A DNA stretch of 64,000 nt, taken from contig NZ_CP129113.1 of assembly GCF_030762805.1 (NCBI RefSeq), forward strand, positions 2,370,001 through 2,434,000. The letters run 5' to 3'. Source of the stretch: Aciduricibacillus chroicocephali. GTDB lineage: Bacteria > Bacillota > Bacilli > Bacillales > Amphibacillaceae. The notes under the pieces were generated by a model, which saw nothing but the letters and a program-made list of their open reading frames with translations, searched no databases and was not told the DNA's origin. Both the position numbers and the translations under genes were made by a program. The number at the start of each line of letters is the position of its first letter. Position 1 is the stretch's first letter. Below are positions 44,270 through 52,934 of this stretch, piece after piece.

Positions 44270-46033
44270 ATGAGGCATTTCACAATAAAAAAACGAAAAA
44301 CCATTACTGCTGTATTTCTTTCAGCTGTTTTGCTAGGTACAGGCTTAGCAACACCGATACAAATAAAGGCAGAATCAAAAGTAAAAACACAGTCAAAGCT
44401 TTCCTATGGCGTAGATTATAAAAATATAGACTATACAGCAGGGAGTACTAAAGCCGGTGTTGATGTAATGGAAGTTAATATTTCCGATCCCTACACCGCT
44501 GTCCAACTTGGCAGAGCTAACCCACTTGATAAATTGGCAACTGTTCGAGCACGTGCAACCTCATATAACCAGAAGTATAACCAGATCATTGGTGCCATCA
44601 ATGCCAATTTCTTTCTGGCTACGCAAGGGAAAGTGACCAGACCAGTTCATTTGATTTCTGAAGATAATCGACTCGTATACGCTGGCTATGTGAACACTGA
44701 CAAAAATCAATACGTAAATGAGCCTATTGCTTTTGGCATCAATCAAGCCGGAAAAGGTCTGATCGACCATTACAATTTGAACTTAACATACACCTTTAAC
44801 GGCAAGACTCGAAAAATTTCACACACGAATAGAGAGCGTGCGGAAAATAATACAATTCTCTATACAAGTGACTTCTATAAAACAAATACCGATACAAACC
44901 AGTATGGAACAGAAGTAGTACTAAAAGGTCCAGAGAACATGGAACTGACTCTCGGAACCACACTGGAGTTGAAAGTAGATTCAATCCGTAAAGAAGGCGA
45001 CACGAAGACAATTCCGATTAGCGATAATTACTTTGTGCTTTCTGGTCACGGAACTGCTTCCACGAATCTTCAAGGAATGAAAATTGGAGATACTGTTAAA
45101 ATCAATGTCGGGATGGACCAGCAATGGCAAGGTTCCGAATTCATGATTGCAGGCGGTCCGCAGCTAGTGAAAAACGGAAATGTAGATATATCTATGAATA
45201 CCACAAGCTGGCTCGCGAACGCCCCAACTTCCCGTACAGCTGTTGGAATTGACAGTACGAATGGGAAAGTTTTCTTCGTTACAGCAGATACAACCTATAA
45301 TAAAGGACTATCAATCCCTGAACTCGCACAACTTATGAAAGATCTCGGTGCCGATACCGCTCTTAACCTCGATGGCGGCGGTTCGACAACAATGGCAATT
45401 CGTCCGAAGAATTCCGACGCCTTAAAAGTAGTAAACAAGCTACAAGACGGATTTGAACGAGGTGTCTCAGGTGTCCTAATGGCTGCTGATACAGAACCTG
45501 AACGAATCTTTAGCGATGTCAGCTATCGTGAAGACCTTTATCCAGGTATACAATGGGCAAAGGATAAAGGAGCAATCAAAGGCTACTCAGACAACACATT
45601 CCGACCATATCAGGGGCTAAGCCGTAAACACGGCGCTGTTATGTTTGCAAGCGCACTCTCCCTTCAGCCAGCCGACCCAACTACTACGAGCAAATTGTTC
45701 ACAGACGTTCCGGCAACCCATGACTATGCACCTCAAATTGGTGCTGTTGCTCAGGCGGGTATTTTTAAAGGTTCTAATCACCAATTTAACCCCGAAAAAA
45801 TACTGACAAGAGAACAAATGGCGACAACGCTTGTAAAAGCATTTGGATTAAATAACGATGGCTTACCGAAAGCAGAGGTCAATTTAAGCAATGTCGATCC
45901 ATCTCACCGGGCAAATGTACAAATCCTGGCAGACAATGGCATAACTACACAGACCGACGACTTCAGACCGCTTGAGGCTGTAACGCGAGGACAGTTTGCT
46001 GTGTTTTTGCAGAAGGTTAGTGAAATTCGATAA
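44270..46033 (+). CDS. SLH-anchored phosphodiester glycosidase (NAGPA-domain) protein
   Basis: A 587-residue secreted protein. The start is ATG 44270 with AAAGAGG eight bases upstream; a TTG at 44249 is less likely. It has a signal peptide (about 1-34), a NAGPA (phosphodiester glycosidase) domain (about 90-400) with IGAINANFF, NAPTSRTAVGID and ALNLDGGGSTTM motifs, and three C-terminal SLH domains (about 410-587, for example GYSDNTFRPYQGLSR and TREQMATTLVKAFGL). NAGPA-domain enzymes cleave GlcNAc-1-phosphodiester links; bacterial members are thought to act on wall glycans or exopolysaccharide. SLH domains at the C-terminus place it on the wall. Confidence 0.88.
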   Translation: MRHFTIKKRKTITAVFLSAVLLGTGLATPIQIKAESKVKTQSKLSYGVDYKNIDYTAGSTKAGVDVMEVNISDPYTAVQLGRANPLDKLATVRARATSYNQKYNQIIGAINANFFLATQGKVTRPVHLISEDNRLVYAGYVNTDKNQYVNEPIAFGINQAGKGLIDHYNLNLTYTFNGKTRKISHTNRERAENNTILYTSDFYKTNTDTNQYGTEVVLKGPENMELTLGTTLELKVDSIRKEGDTKTIPISDNYFVLSGHGTASTNLQGMKIGDTVKINVGMDQQWQGSEFMIAGGPQLVKNGNVDISMNTTSWLANAPTSRTAVGIDSTNGKVFFVTADTTYNKGLSIPELAQLMKDLGADTALNLDGGGSTTMAIRPKNSDALKVVNKLQDGFERGVSGVLMAADTEPERIFSDVSYREDLYPGIQWAKDKGAIKGYSDNTFRPYQGLSRKHGAVMFASALSLQPADPTTTSKLFTDVPATHDYAPQIGAVAQAGIFKGSNHQFNPEKILTREQMATTLVKAFGLNNDGLPKAEVNLSNVDPSHRANVQILADNGITTQTDDFRPLEAVTRGQFAVFLQKVSEIR

Positions 46034-46049
46034 TTAATAGTTTTATAGG

Positions 46050-46091
46050 CACATTCAGATAAGATCGTGGTAAATCTATTATCTGAATGTG
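46050..46091 (+). terminator. rho-independent terminator of the NAGPA-SLH gene
   Basis: A 13-bp perfect stem CACATTCAGATAA / TTATCTGAATGTG is followed by TTTTAATTT. Confidence 0.8.
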
Positions 46092-46635
46092 TTTTAATTT
46101 CAGACTTTATGTATTGACCCCAAAATTAAATATTGAGTTGGTAGCGAAATCGTCTGCCCTAAACTATCTACCAAGACCGTTAATAAACTATATTAATGAT
46201 ACAGTAGGAATCTCTGTCTGAAGTTGTTGAAGCATTAGCAATTGGAAACTTACACCTTACCATTATGAGATTTCTTGAATGTAGTCATGCTGTTCAGGGT
46301 TTACTACTGCCATGTCAGGAAATGACAAATATCTATTTAACACAACTCCTTGATATCACAGATTTCTCTAATTCTCCATAAAAGACGCAGACACACTTCC
46401 CCTCATCCAAGCGTCGAAATCCTTTTTCAGTTCATAAACTTTAGTGTGGAGGTAAATATTTTAAGAAGTCGTTCCAGTTTCTAGCCAACAGTATATGTAC
46501 CGAAAAAAGTATCTTGGTGGGGAAATGTCAGAAAGCAATTGCATATAGCCTCTTTTTATTCTAAAAATAAAGTTCTGGGTGCCTTTTTCATATCAAAATC
46601 TCCTTATTACCCCAACGTATATTTTAGAGACAAAT
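46092..46635. other. intergenic stretch with short coding-like fragments
   Basis: No gene is supported in this 540-base stretch. On the minus strand three short stretches look like decayed coding sequence: one near 46370-46443 (VYELKKDFDAWMRG), one at 46263-46313 (MAVVNPEQHDYIQEIS with ATG and stop), and one near 46565-46600 that starts with AAGGAG and ATG but encodes only 11 residues. An inactivated small gene or mobile-element remnant is possible. Confidence 0.3.
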
Positions 46636-46678
46636 AAAAAGAGAGAGCCAACCAAATAGGTTAGGTCTCTCTTTTTTT
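46636..46678. terminator. bidirectional rho-independent terminator
   Basis: AAAAAGAGAG..AACC pairs with GGTT..CTCTCTTTTT, with T7 on the plus strand and T tracts on the minus strand. It ends the S-layer gene (stop at 46701). Confidence 0.85.
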
Positions 46679-46700
46679 ATTCAAAAGATTTAACAAGTCA

Positions 46701-49700
46701 TTATTTAGCAGTGATTGCCTGAGTGAATTCTTCAGACTTTTTAGTAACTGCCCCTTTGCTGTACTCTACCTTAAATTTGATAGAACCAGCATTCCCAGCT
46801 GTTGGTGCAGTGAAAGATACATCTTTAATCGATGCAGTTGCACCTGATGAAGCAATTGCTGAATCAACTAATGATTTTACAGCATCTTCAGCCGCAGTTT
46901 GTGTATCAACCGTATTTTCTAGTGCACTAGAAAATGTAGACTGAGTAACTGCTTGATCAGCAGAATCAACTGCCGTTGTTTCTGTAGCAAACTTAGCAGC
47001 ATCTACTTCTTTTTCATTAGAAGTTATATTCGCTTTACCGCCTTCAACAAGCTTGTTGCTGTTGCCGTCTTTAACATTGATGTTACCCTCGCTATCTTTA
47101 ACAACAGTCACTGTAGCAGCCTGGTTAATATTAATAGCTCTATCCAATGTAAGAACCAATTCGTTCTGCTCGTCGCCAGCATTCACTGCTGTAACAGCAA
47201 TGTCCGTGCTGTTCAGAACAAACTTGAAGTTTTCTTTGACTTTTCCTGTTGCAGTGCCATTAACACTAACATTTTCAGAGAATGTAACTTTAACTTTATC
47301 GGATTGAGTTGCATCCTTGCTTGGTACTACATAAATAGCTTTGCCTTCAATTTGAGGAGAAACGTTATCCTTAAGACCGATAAGCTGTTCGTAAGACTTC
47401 TGTTCTACTGTGTTGTTCACAACATAGCGACCATCTTTAGTCTTCACAGAGTTGCTAATTGTCAATTTGTAACTAGAATCTTCTTTTACAGTTTCAGCAG
47501 GAAGTTTAATCTGAACCTTTGATTTATCCCCAATGAAGTCAACTGTTGCATTAGTTGGCAATGCCTTACCATCAAGCAAGTAGTTGCTCTTATCTGCTGC
47601 AGAGGCATCCATATCCTGCTGGTAATCAATAGTAATAGCATTATCAGCGCTTGCAGTAATGCTATCCGTAGTATCATCAGCTAGCTTACTCTTAAATTGT
47701 ACATATTTAAAGTTATCAGCGTCAGTTGCTTTAACTGTTGCAGTCAACTTATCATTTTTAGCCCCAGCTACTTGGTAATCAACTACATTGCCAAGTTCAG
47801 GTGCATATTGAACTTTATCAGCCTTGACTTCAACAGTGAATGGAGCGCTATCTTTAGCATAGTTATTTGTCTTACCATCAAAGGTAATTGCCAAACGACC
47901 ATTTGCTACAGTAGTAGCCCCAGAAGTATTTGTTCTATCCGCTCTTGAAACAGAATAATCACCTGAAGGAACAATTACACCATCTTTATCACGTACGACC
48001 ACATCTGTTGATTGGAATGTCGTAGGCGCATTAGTAGCAGTAGACTGGATAGCTCTATCAAAGTCAAGATAAACAGCACCTTTACCTGACGATGCTGCTG
48101 CATCTAGTACGGTTGCAGCTACAGCTGGTTTGTCAGTTGACTTTTTCAAAGTAACTGCTCCATTATACGGGCTTCCGATTAGTCCGTCAGAATCTTTGTA
48201 ATTCTTAACGTTCACGTTAAGTTGAACAGTATCTTCACCTTTAGCGTAAAGTGGATTATTAGAAGCATCGTTATAGTTATCTGTGATAACTACATAGTAA
48301 CCAGGTTTCTTCTCATATTCGCCTTTTTTATAGTAGGCTTGGGCAGCGTCACTATTAACACTAGTTATCGTAGCGTTCTTCTCTGTAGCAGTAAATGTAT
48401 GGTTACCTTTTTTCACTTCAAGTGATGCTGAATCAGCTAAAGTAGCAGGCTTGTTGAATTCAACAAAGAACTTGTTTCCATTCAAAGGAGTAACTGCTTT
48501 GACTTCAGGAGCAGAAACCGTCTTATCACTTACTGAGTAGTTTGCATTCAATACGCTTGCCACTGCAGGGTTTGTTGTTGATGTTTCAGAAACATCAAAC
48601 AATGTTACTTCGTGATTACCTTGTTTAGCAACAGTTGCTTTCTCTGAAGCGCTTACTGATACTGTGTATGTGTAATTACCAGCTTCGTCAGTACCGAACT
48701 GTTCTAGTGACTTGTCAGTAAGAGACAATCCGTCAACCTTAACAAGTGTAACATCTGTTTTCACTGGTTTGTCGAAAGTAAACTGAAGTGTCTCACCATT
48801 GTCCCCTAGAGCTGCTTTTTGAAGCTTTGGTGCAGTAACATCGCCAAACACCATTGTTGGTGTAGAGTAAGCTTTCAGCTTCAAACCGTCAGTAGAACGA
48901 ACTGCATCTTTAACACCTACTACAAACTTGTCAGAAGGATTAAGTGGTGTAGCAAGACGTAGAAGAGCTGTTTTCCCTGTAACTTTAACATCATCTACAG
49001 TTATTGCTGTTGTAGTTCCTGTGTTTTTTTCAACATTATAGTTAGCTGCATCACCCGCAGAGTCCTTATCAACATCAACGTTGTAAGTGACTTCAACTTC
49101 ACTTGCGTTAATCGCTTTTACAGATTCAACAGTTACTTCAGTAGCACGTACTACTACTTTAGCGTCTACAGTCTTGTCAGTACCTTCTACAGTACCTGTT
49201 ACTGTGTAAGTACCAACTTTGTTTGTATCGAGATTAGTAGTATCCCACTTAACTTTTACATCGCCAGTTGTATCATTGTCATACTTAGCTTTAACTGTTT
49301 CAGGAAGAGAAGCAGTTTTGCCTTGGTCAACAGTGATTTCAGCTGGTGCTTCAAGTTCAACGATCTTAGGAGCTACAGCATCGCGAGTGTTTACTACGAA
49401 TGTAGTGAAGCTATCACGTCTAACTTGCTCGAACGGACGGTAGTCTTTCAACTGGTTTGTAAGACCAAGGTTAGCCAAGATTTGAACGTTGTCTCTGTGG
49501 CTTGGGCTTACGTTTGACAACTTAACGTCAACTTTTTCGCCTTTGTCAAACTGCTTCAATTGGAAGCCTTCTACAAGGACAGTCGCCATTTGCTCACGAG
49601 TGATTGGAGCATAAGGGTTGAATTTGCCTTGCTCGTTACCTTTGAAAATGCCAGCCTGTGTTACAGCAGCAATTTCTTTAGCGTATTCGCTTGTTGCATT

Positions 49701-50006
49701 AATATCTTTGTAATCTTTCAAAGCTGTTGCAAGATCTTCTGGAACTTTAAGATCCAAAGCCTTTGTGAAGATTGCAGCGATTTGTGCACGGCTGATAGAG
49801 TTGTAAGGCTTGAATGTACCGTCTGGGTAACCAGAGATTACGCCTTCACTAGTAAGCTTGTTGATATTGCCGTAGTGGTCGTTTGATGTTGATACATCAG
49901 AGAATGATTTATCTGCAGCTGATACAGCTGGTGCAACAGCTACTACTGCTGCTGATGCTGCCATTGTAGAAAGGGCAACTTTGCGAAGATTCTTCTTGCT
50001 AGACAT
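46701..50006 (-). CDS. probable major S-layer protein (SLH domains plus Ig-like repeats)
   Basis: A 1101-residue protein, alanine- and threonine-rich. It has a signal peptide (MSSKKNLRKVALSTMAASA, cleavage after VSA near residue 30), three SLH domains (about 31-210; GYPDGTFKPYNSISRAQ, TREQMATVLVEGFQL, SHRDNVQILANLG), a Big_4-type domain (about 215-290), and several more Ig-like beta domains with VTYNVDVD / VKVTFSEN patterns up to the end. Architecture and size fit Sap- or EA1-type S-layer proteins of Bacillus. High expression is suggested by strong upstream promoters and a structured 5' leader. It is the most likely main S-layer subunit and a candidate SecA2/SlaP substrate. Confidence 0.9.
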   Translation of the reverse strand: MSSKKNLRKVALSTMAASAAVVAVAPAVSAADKSFSDVSTSNDHYGNINKLTSEGVISGYPDGTFKPYNSISRAQIAAIFTKALDLKVPEDLATALKDYKDINATSEYAKEIAAVTQAGIFKGNEQGKFNPYAPITREQMATVLVEGFQLKQFDKGEKVDVKLSNVSPSHRDNVQILANLGLTNQLKDYRPFEQVRRDSFTTFVVNTRDAVAPKIVELEAPAEITVDQGKTASLPETVKAKYDNDTTGDVKVKWDTTNLDTNKVGTYTVTGTVEGTDKTVDAKVVVRATEVTVESVKAINASEVEVTYNVDVDKDSAGDAANYNVEKNTGTTTAITVDDVKVTGKTALLRLATPLNPSDKFVVGVKDAVRSTDGLKLKAYSTPTMVFGDVTAPKLQKAALGDNGETLQFTFDKPVKTDVTLVKVDGLSLTDKSLEQFGTDEAGNYTYTVSVSASEKATVAKQGNHEVTLFDVSETSTTNPAVASVLNANYSVSDKTVSAPEVKAVTPLNGNKFFVEFNKPATLADSASLEVKKGNHTFTATEKNATITSVNSDAAQAYYKKGEYEKKPGYYVVITDNYNDASNNPLYAKGEDTVQLNVNVKNYKDSDGLIGSPYNGAVTLKKSTDKPAVAATVLDAAASSGKGAVYLDFDRAIQSTATNAPTTFQSTDVVVRDKDGVIVPSGDYSVSRADRTNTSGATTVANGRLAITFDGKTNNYAKDSAPFTVEVKADKVQYAPELGNVVDYQVAGAKNDKLTATVKATDADNFKYVQFKSKLADDTTDSITASADNAITIDYQQDMDASAADKSNYLLDGKALPTNATVDFIGDKSKVQIKLPAETVKEDSSYKLTISNSVKTKDGRYVVNNTVEQKSYEQLIGLKDNVSPQIEGKAIYVVPSKDATQSDKVKVTFSENVSVNGTATGKVKENFKFVLNSTDIAVTAVNAGDEQNELVLTLDRAININQAATVTVVKDSEGNINVKDGNSNKLVEGGKANITSNEKEVDAAKFATETTAVDSADQAVTQSTFSSALENTVDTQTAAEDAVKSLVDSAIASSGATASIKDVSFTAPTAGNAGSIKFKVEYSKGAVTKKSEEFTQAITAK

Positions 50007-50023
50007 GAATAAAATATCCTCCC

Positions 50024-50050
50024 TTAGATAAAGAAAAAGTTTTTATCTAA
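50024..50050 (-). promoter_or_regulatory. hairpin just before the S-layer ribosome site
   Basis: A 9-bp perfect stem TTAGATAAA / TTTATCTAA with a 9-base loop ends directly at the GGGAGG ribosome site of the S-layer gene. Such 5' hairpins can stabilise abundant mRNAs. Confidence 0.5.
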
Positions 50051-50053
50051 ATT

Positions 50054-50097
50054 CCCGTAACAATTAGATGCATCTATTTTAATAGATACTCTACGGG
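50054..50097 (-). promoter_or_regulatory. second leader stem-loop of the S-layer gene
   Basis: CCCGTA (50092-50097 on the minus strand) pairs with TACGGG (50054-50059), and inside it ATCTATT / AATAGAT forms a second stem (50072-50087). It belongs to the 5' untranslated leader and adds structure next to the hairpin at 50024. Confidence 0.45.
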
Positions 50098-50205
50098 AAG
50101 ATAGTTTCAGTATTTGCCAAGGAATCCTGCCCATTTATAATTCGGATGAAATGTAATAGTTCAGGGAAAATGGAATCAGACAGGAGTACCTTGTGCTTGA
50201 AGCTA

Positions 50206-50234
50206 AGTATATAGACTGCCCTTTTCCCTGTCAA
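50206..50234 (-). promoter_or_regulatory. sigma-A promoter P1 of the S-layer gene
   Basis: A perfect TTGACA (50229-50234) and TATACT (50206-50211) with 17-base spacing. Transcription would start near 50199, giving a leader of about 190 bases. Confidence 0.8.
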
Positions 50235-50322
50235 CCAGATTGAGGTTGCGTTTCCACCCAATTACATATATTTACATCACTTACCTAATGGACATGTATT
50301 TACCTAAGACAATGTTAGCTTA

Positions 50323-50351
50323 ATTATAATATTTTGCCAAAAAGATTACAA
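50323..50351 (-). promoter_or_regulatory. sigma-A promoter P2 of the S-layer gene
   Basis: TTGTAA (50346-50351) and a perfect TATAAT (50323-50328) with 17-base spacing, about 120 bases upstream of P1. From 50352 to about 50750 I see no gene or recognised element. Confidence 0.65.
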
Positions 50352-50754
50352 GTTTATGCAGAAACTAATTCAAATATTACAGTTTGATTATCGTTTATTT
50401 AATAGTAAGAAAAATAAAAAGTTATTAGTGGTAATGTTGGATAATATAGGTTTCATAGACATAAATACTACACGCCTGCTTAAAATGGGTATAAATAATC
50501 AGAGTTAGTCTCACTCAAAAATATGTGCCCCATATTTCCCTAAAGACTCAACTAACATGCTATGAAGATCTAATTAATCATATTCATAGCCACATCGTAA
50601 TATAGTTCTGCTCTGTAGGTAACCTAATCATCTCTTTCATAAGGTCAATACATTACTTAATTCATTTTTGTACTTAAATTCATCTCCCCTTCATCTTTAT
50701 ATATACTTATCCCATACCATTTCCTTCAAAAGAGCATGGGAACAACAAAAAAAA

Positions 50755-50775
50755 GGACATCTCATCTGAGTGTCC
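50755..50775 (-). terminator. rho-independent terminator of the CapD-type gene
   Basis: GGACA-T-CTCA pairs with TGAG-TGTCC, and the minus strand continues with T8. It is 12 bases after the CapD-type stop. Confidence 0.8.
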
Positions 50776-50786
50776 ATTTTTCATAA

Positions 50787-52646
50787 TTAGATTATTGTAG
50801 AGGTATTTTCTTCTTGAACTTTGTTTCTTCTGTAAACAATATCCATAATATGTTTCTTCAGCTCGATATTATCGTAATTCGCAAAATCAATAATAAATGT
50901 TTCGAGTTCTTTTGGATTCACTTCTGTCGTGCGGCCTACGTAGATTTTCTCAAAGACCGCGTCCGGGTGGATTTCTTCTTTATTCAAAAGTTCTTCATAC
51001 ATTTTCTCTCCCGGACGGATGCCGGTGCACTTGATTGGAATCTGCTCTTCGGTATAACCGGAGAGCTCAATCAGATTGCGGGCGAGGTCAATGATTTTGA
51101 CCGGTTCTCCCATATCTAGGACGAAAATTTCTCCGCCTCTGGCAAGCGTGCCTGCTTGGATGACGAGACGAGAAGCTTCAGGAATTGTCATGAAATAGCG
51201 GGTCATCTCCGGGTCTGTCACTGTCACCGGACCGCCTGCCTCAATCTGTTTTTTGAACAATGGAATGACACTACCACGACTTCCGAGCACATTGCCGAAA
51301 CGGACAGCTGAAAATATCGTTTTGCTGTGGCGGTCCAGATCCTGGATCATCATCTCGGCGACCCGTTTCGTTGCGCCCATCACATTTGTCGGATTGACGG
51401 CCTTGTCAGTCGAGACGAGTACAAAGGAGCGGACTCCGAATGCATCTGCAGCTTCTGCGACATTTCTCGTGCCTATAATATTATTCTTCACCGCTTCATG
51501 TGGGTTGTATTCCATGAGTGGAACATGCTTATGAGCAGCTGCATGATAAATAACAGCCGGCTTATACTGCTCAACCACTTCAAATATACGGTCGCGGTCT
51601 CGTACATCACCTATTACTGCAGTAACCGTTATACCGAGCTGAGCTGCTTGTCCGCGCAACTCCATGTCAATTGTATAAATGCTGAATTCTCCATGCCCAA
51701 GCAGAACGAGCTGTTTTGGATTGAAGCGCATAAGCTGGCGACAAAGTTCGGAGCCGATTGAACCGCCTGCTCCTGTCACAAGGATCGTCTCACCAGTAAT
51801 ATGATCTGCAATGCGTTCCATATCGAGAACGACAGGATCACGACCGAGCAAATCCTCTACTTCAACATTACGGAAGCTGTTAACGGAAATTTTCCCCGTC
51901 ATGAGATCCTCGATTTTCGGCATCATCTGTGTTTTTGCCGACGTCTTGTGACAGAGGGCAGCGAGTTTGTTCAGTTCCTGTTGTCCAAGAGACGGAATTG
52001 CGATGACGATATGATCGATATTGTGTTTGCGGACGATGCGTTCAATGTCCTTTGTCCCACCAAGCACCGGAATGTTGTATAGCTGCATCCGCTGCTTTTT
52101 TGGATCATCATCAATAAAACCGACAGGCTGGAGTGCTTGGAAATGCTGGTTGCGGAGCTGGCGGACGACGAGTGTTCCTGCCGCACCCGCTCCAATGATA
52201 AGCGCTCGCTTGCTACTTGTTACGCGAGAGTCTGCTTTTTCCCGAATAATGCGCCAGATGAAACGTGAGCCGCCGATCATGAGGATGTGGATCATCCATG
52301 TAACGAGCAAAGCCCTTTTGTACAGTGTGAAATCATTGACGAGAAACTGGACGATAGCAGTCGCAATGATTGACCATGTGACCGACTTGGCGATTGCCGA
52401 CATCTCGCCGACACTCGCATACGACCAGACTCGGTTGTACAAATGATAGACAAACGCGAATATATGGTGAAACACGAGCAGCGCCACTGCGCTGATCAGC
52501 AGTGTCGACGTGTGAATAATCGGCTCCCATGGATATGCCAGCCACGTCGCGATGAAGATCGCTGTACTGACAATAACGGAATCCAGGATCACCAACCACG
52601 CCAGCCGCACCGGATAACTCATAAGCGACCGATCCCTTCTATTCAT
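50787..52646 (-). CDS. membrane nucleotide-sugar 4,6-dehydratase (CapD/WbpM/EpsC type)
   Basis: A protein of about 619 residues. It has four N-terminal membrane helices (about 10-130), a CoA-binding-like domain with IIGAGAAGTLVVRQL (about 145-270) and a C-terminal SDR domain with VTGAGGSIGSELCRQL (about 285-600). The catalytic STDKAVNPTNVMGATKR region has Met in place of the usual Tyr of YxxxK, as in the WbpM/CapD family. These enzymes convert UDP-GlcNAc to UDP-4-keto-6-deoxy sugars for surface glycans. The start is uncertain: ATG 52646 and ATG 52622 (MSYPVRLAW) both lack a strong ribosome site. It is transcribed alone, next to MurJ- and CsaB-type genes. Confidence 0.88.
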   Translation of the reverse strand: MNRRDRSLMSYPVRLAWLVILDSVIVSTAIFIATWLAYPWEPIIHTSTLLISAVALLVFHHIFAFVYHLYNRVWSYASVGEMSAIAKSVTWSIIATAIVQFLVNDFTLYKRALLVTWMIHILMIGGSRFIWRIIREKADSRVTSSKRALIIGAGAAGTLVVRQLRNQHFQALQPVGFIDDDPKKQRMQLYNIPVLGGTKDIERIVRKHNIDHIVIAIPSLGQQELNKLAALCHKTSAKTQMMPKIEDLMTGKISVNSFRNVEVEDLLGRDPVVLDMERIADHITGETILVTGAGGSIGSELCRQLMRFNPKQLVLLGHGEFSIYTIDMELRGQAAQLGITVTAVIGDVRDRDRIFEVVEQYKPAVIYHAAAHKHVPLMEYNPHEAVKNNIIGTRNVAEAADAFGVRSFVLVSTDKAVNPTNVMGATKRVAEMMIQDLDRHSKTIFSAVRFGNVLGSRGSVIPLFKKQIEAGGPVTVTDPEMTRYFMTIPEASRLVIQAGTLARGGEIFVLDMGEPVKIIDLARNLIELSGYTEEQIPIKCTGIRPGEKMYEELLNKEEIHPDAVFEKIYVGRTTEVNPKELETFIIDFANYDNIELKKHIMDIVYRRNKVQEENTSTII

Positions 52647-52893
52647 GAAAAATGCGCAACGGCTGCGAATTTTCTCCTTATCTTGGATTTTTAATTTGTT
52701 GTTTTTATTATAGCAATGTTGAATGGTGGCGTAAATGCAAGGTATGAGCGAGATGGCGTTTTGTGTGTTACTGGGATTCAATCGGTTGGAAATAAGATTC
52801 AGTTAGTTGTTCACGAATTCTAGTACATTTAAGGGCTATTGGACTCTGTTTATTAGCCGAATCCCGACTTTTATATATCATCTATTCACCCAA

Positions 52894-52932
52894 AACAAAC
52901 CCTCCGCACCTTACCAGGGCGGAGGGTTTGTT
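52894..52932 (-). terminator. rho-independent terminator of the murJ-type gene
   Basis: A 12-14-bp stem AACAAACCCTCCGC / GCGGAGGGTTTGTT directly after the stop, with TTTGG on the minus strand. Confidence 0.75.
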
Positions 52933-52934
52933 AC

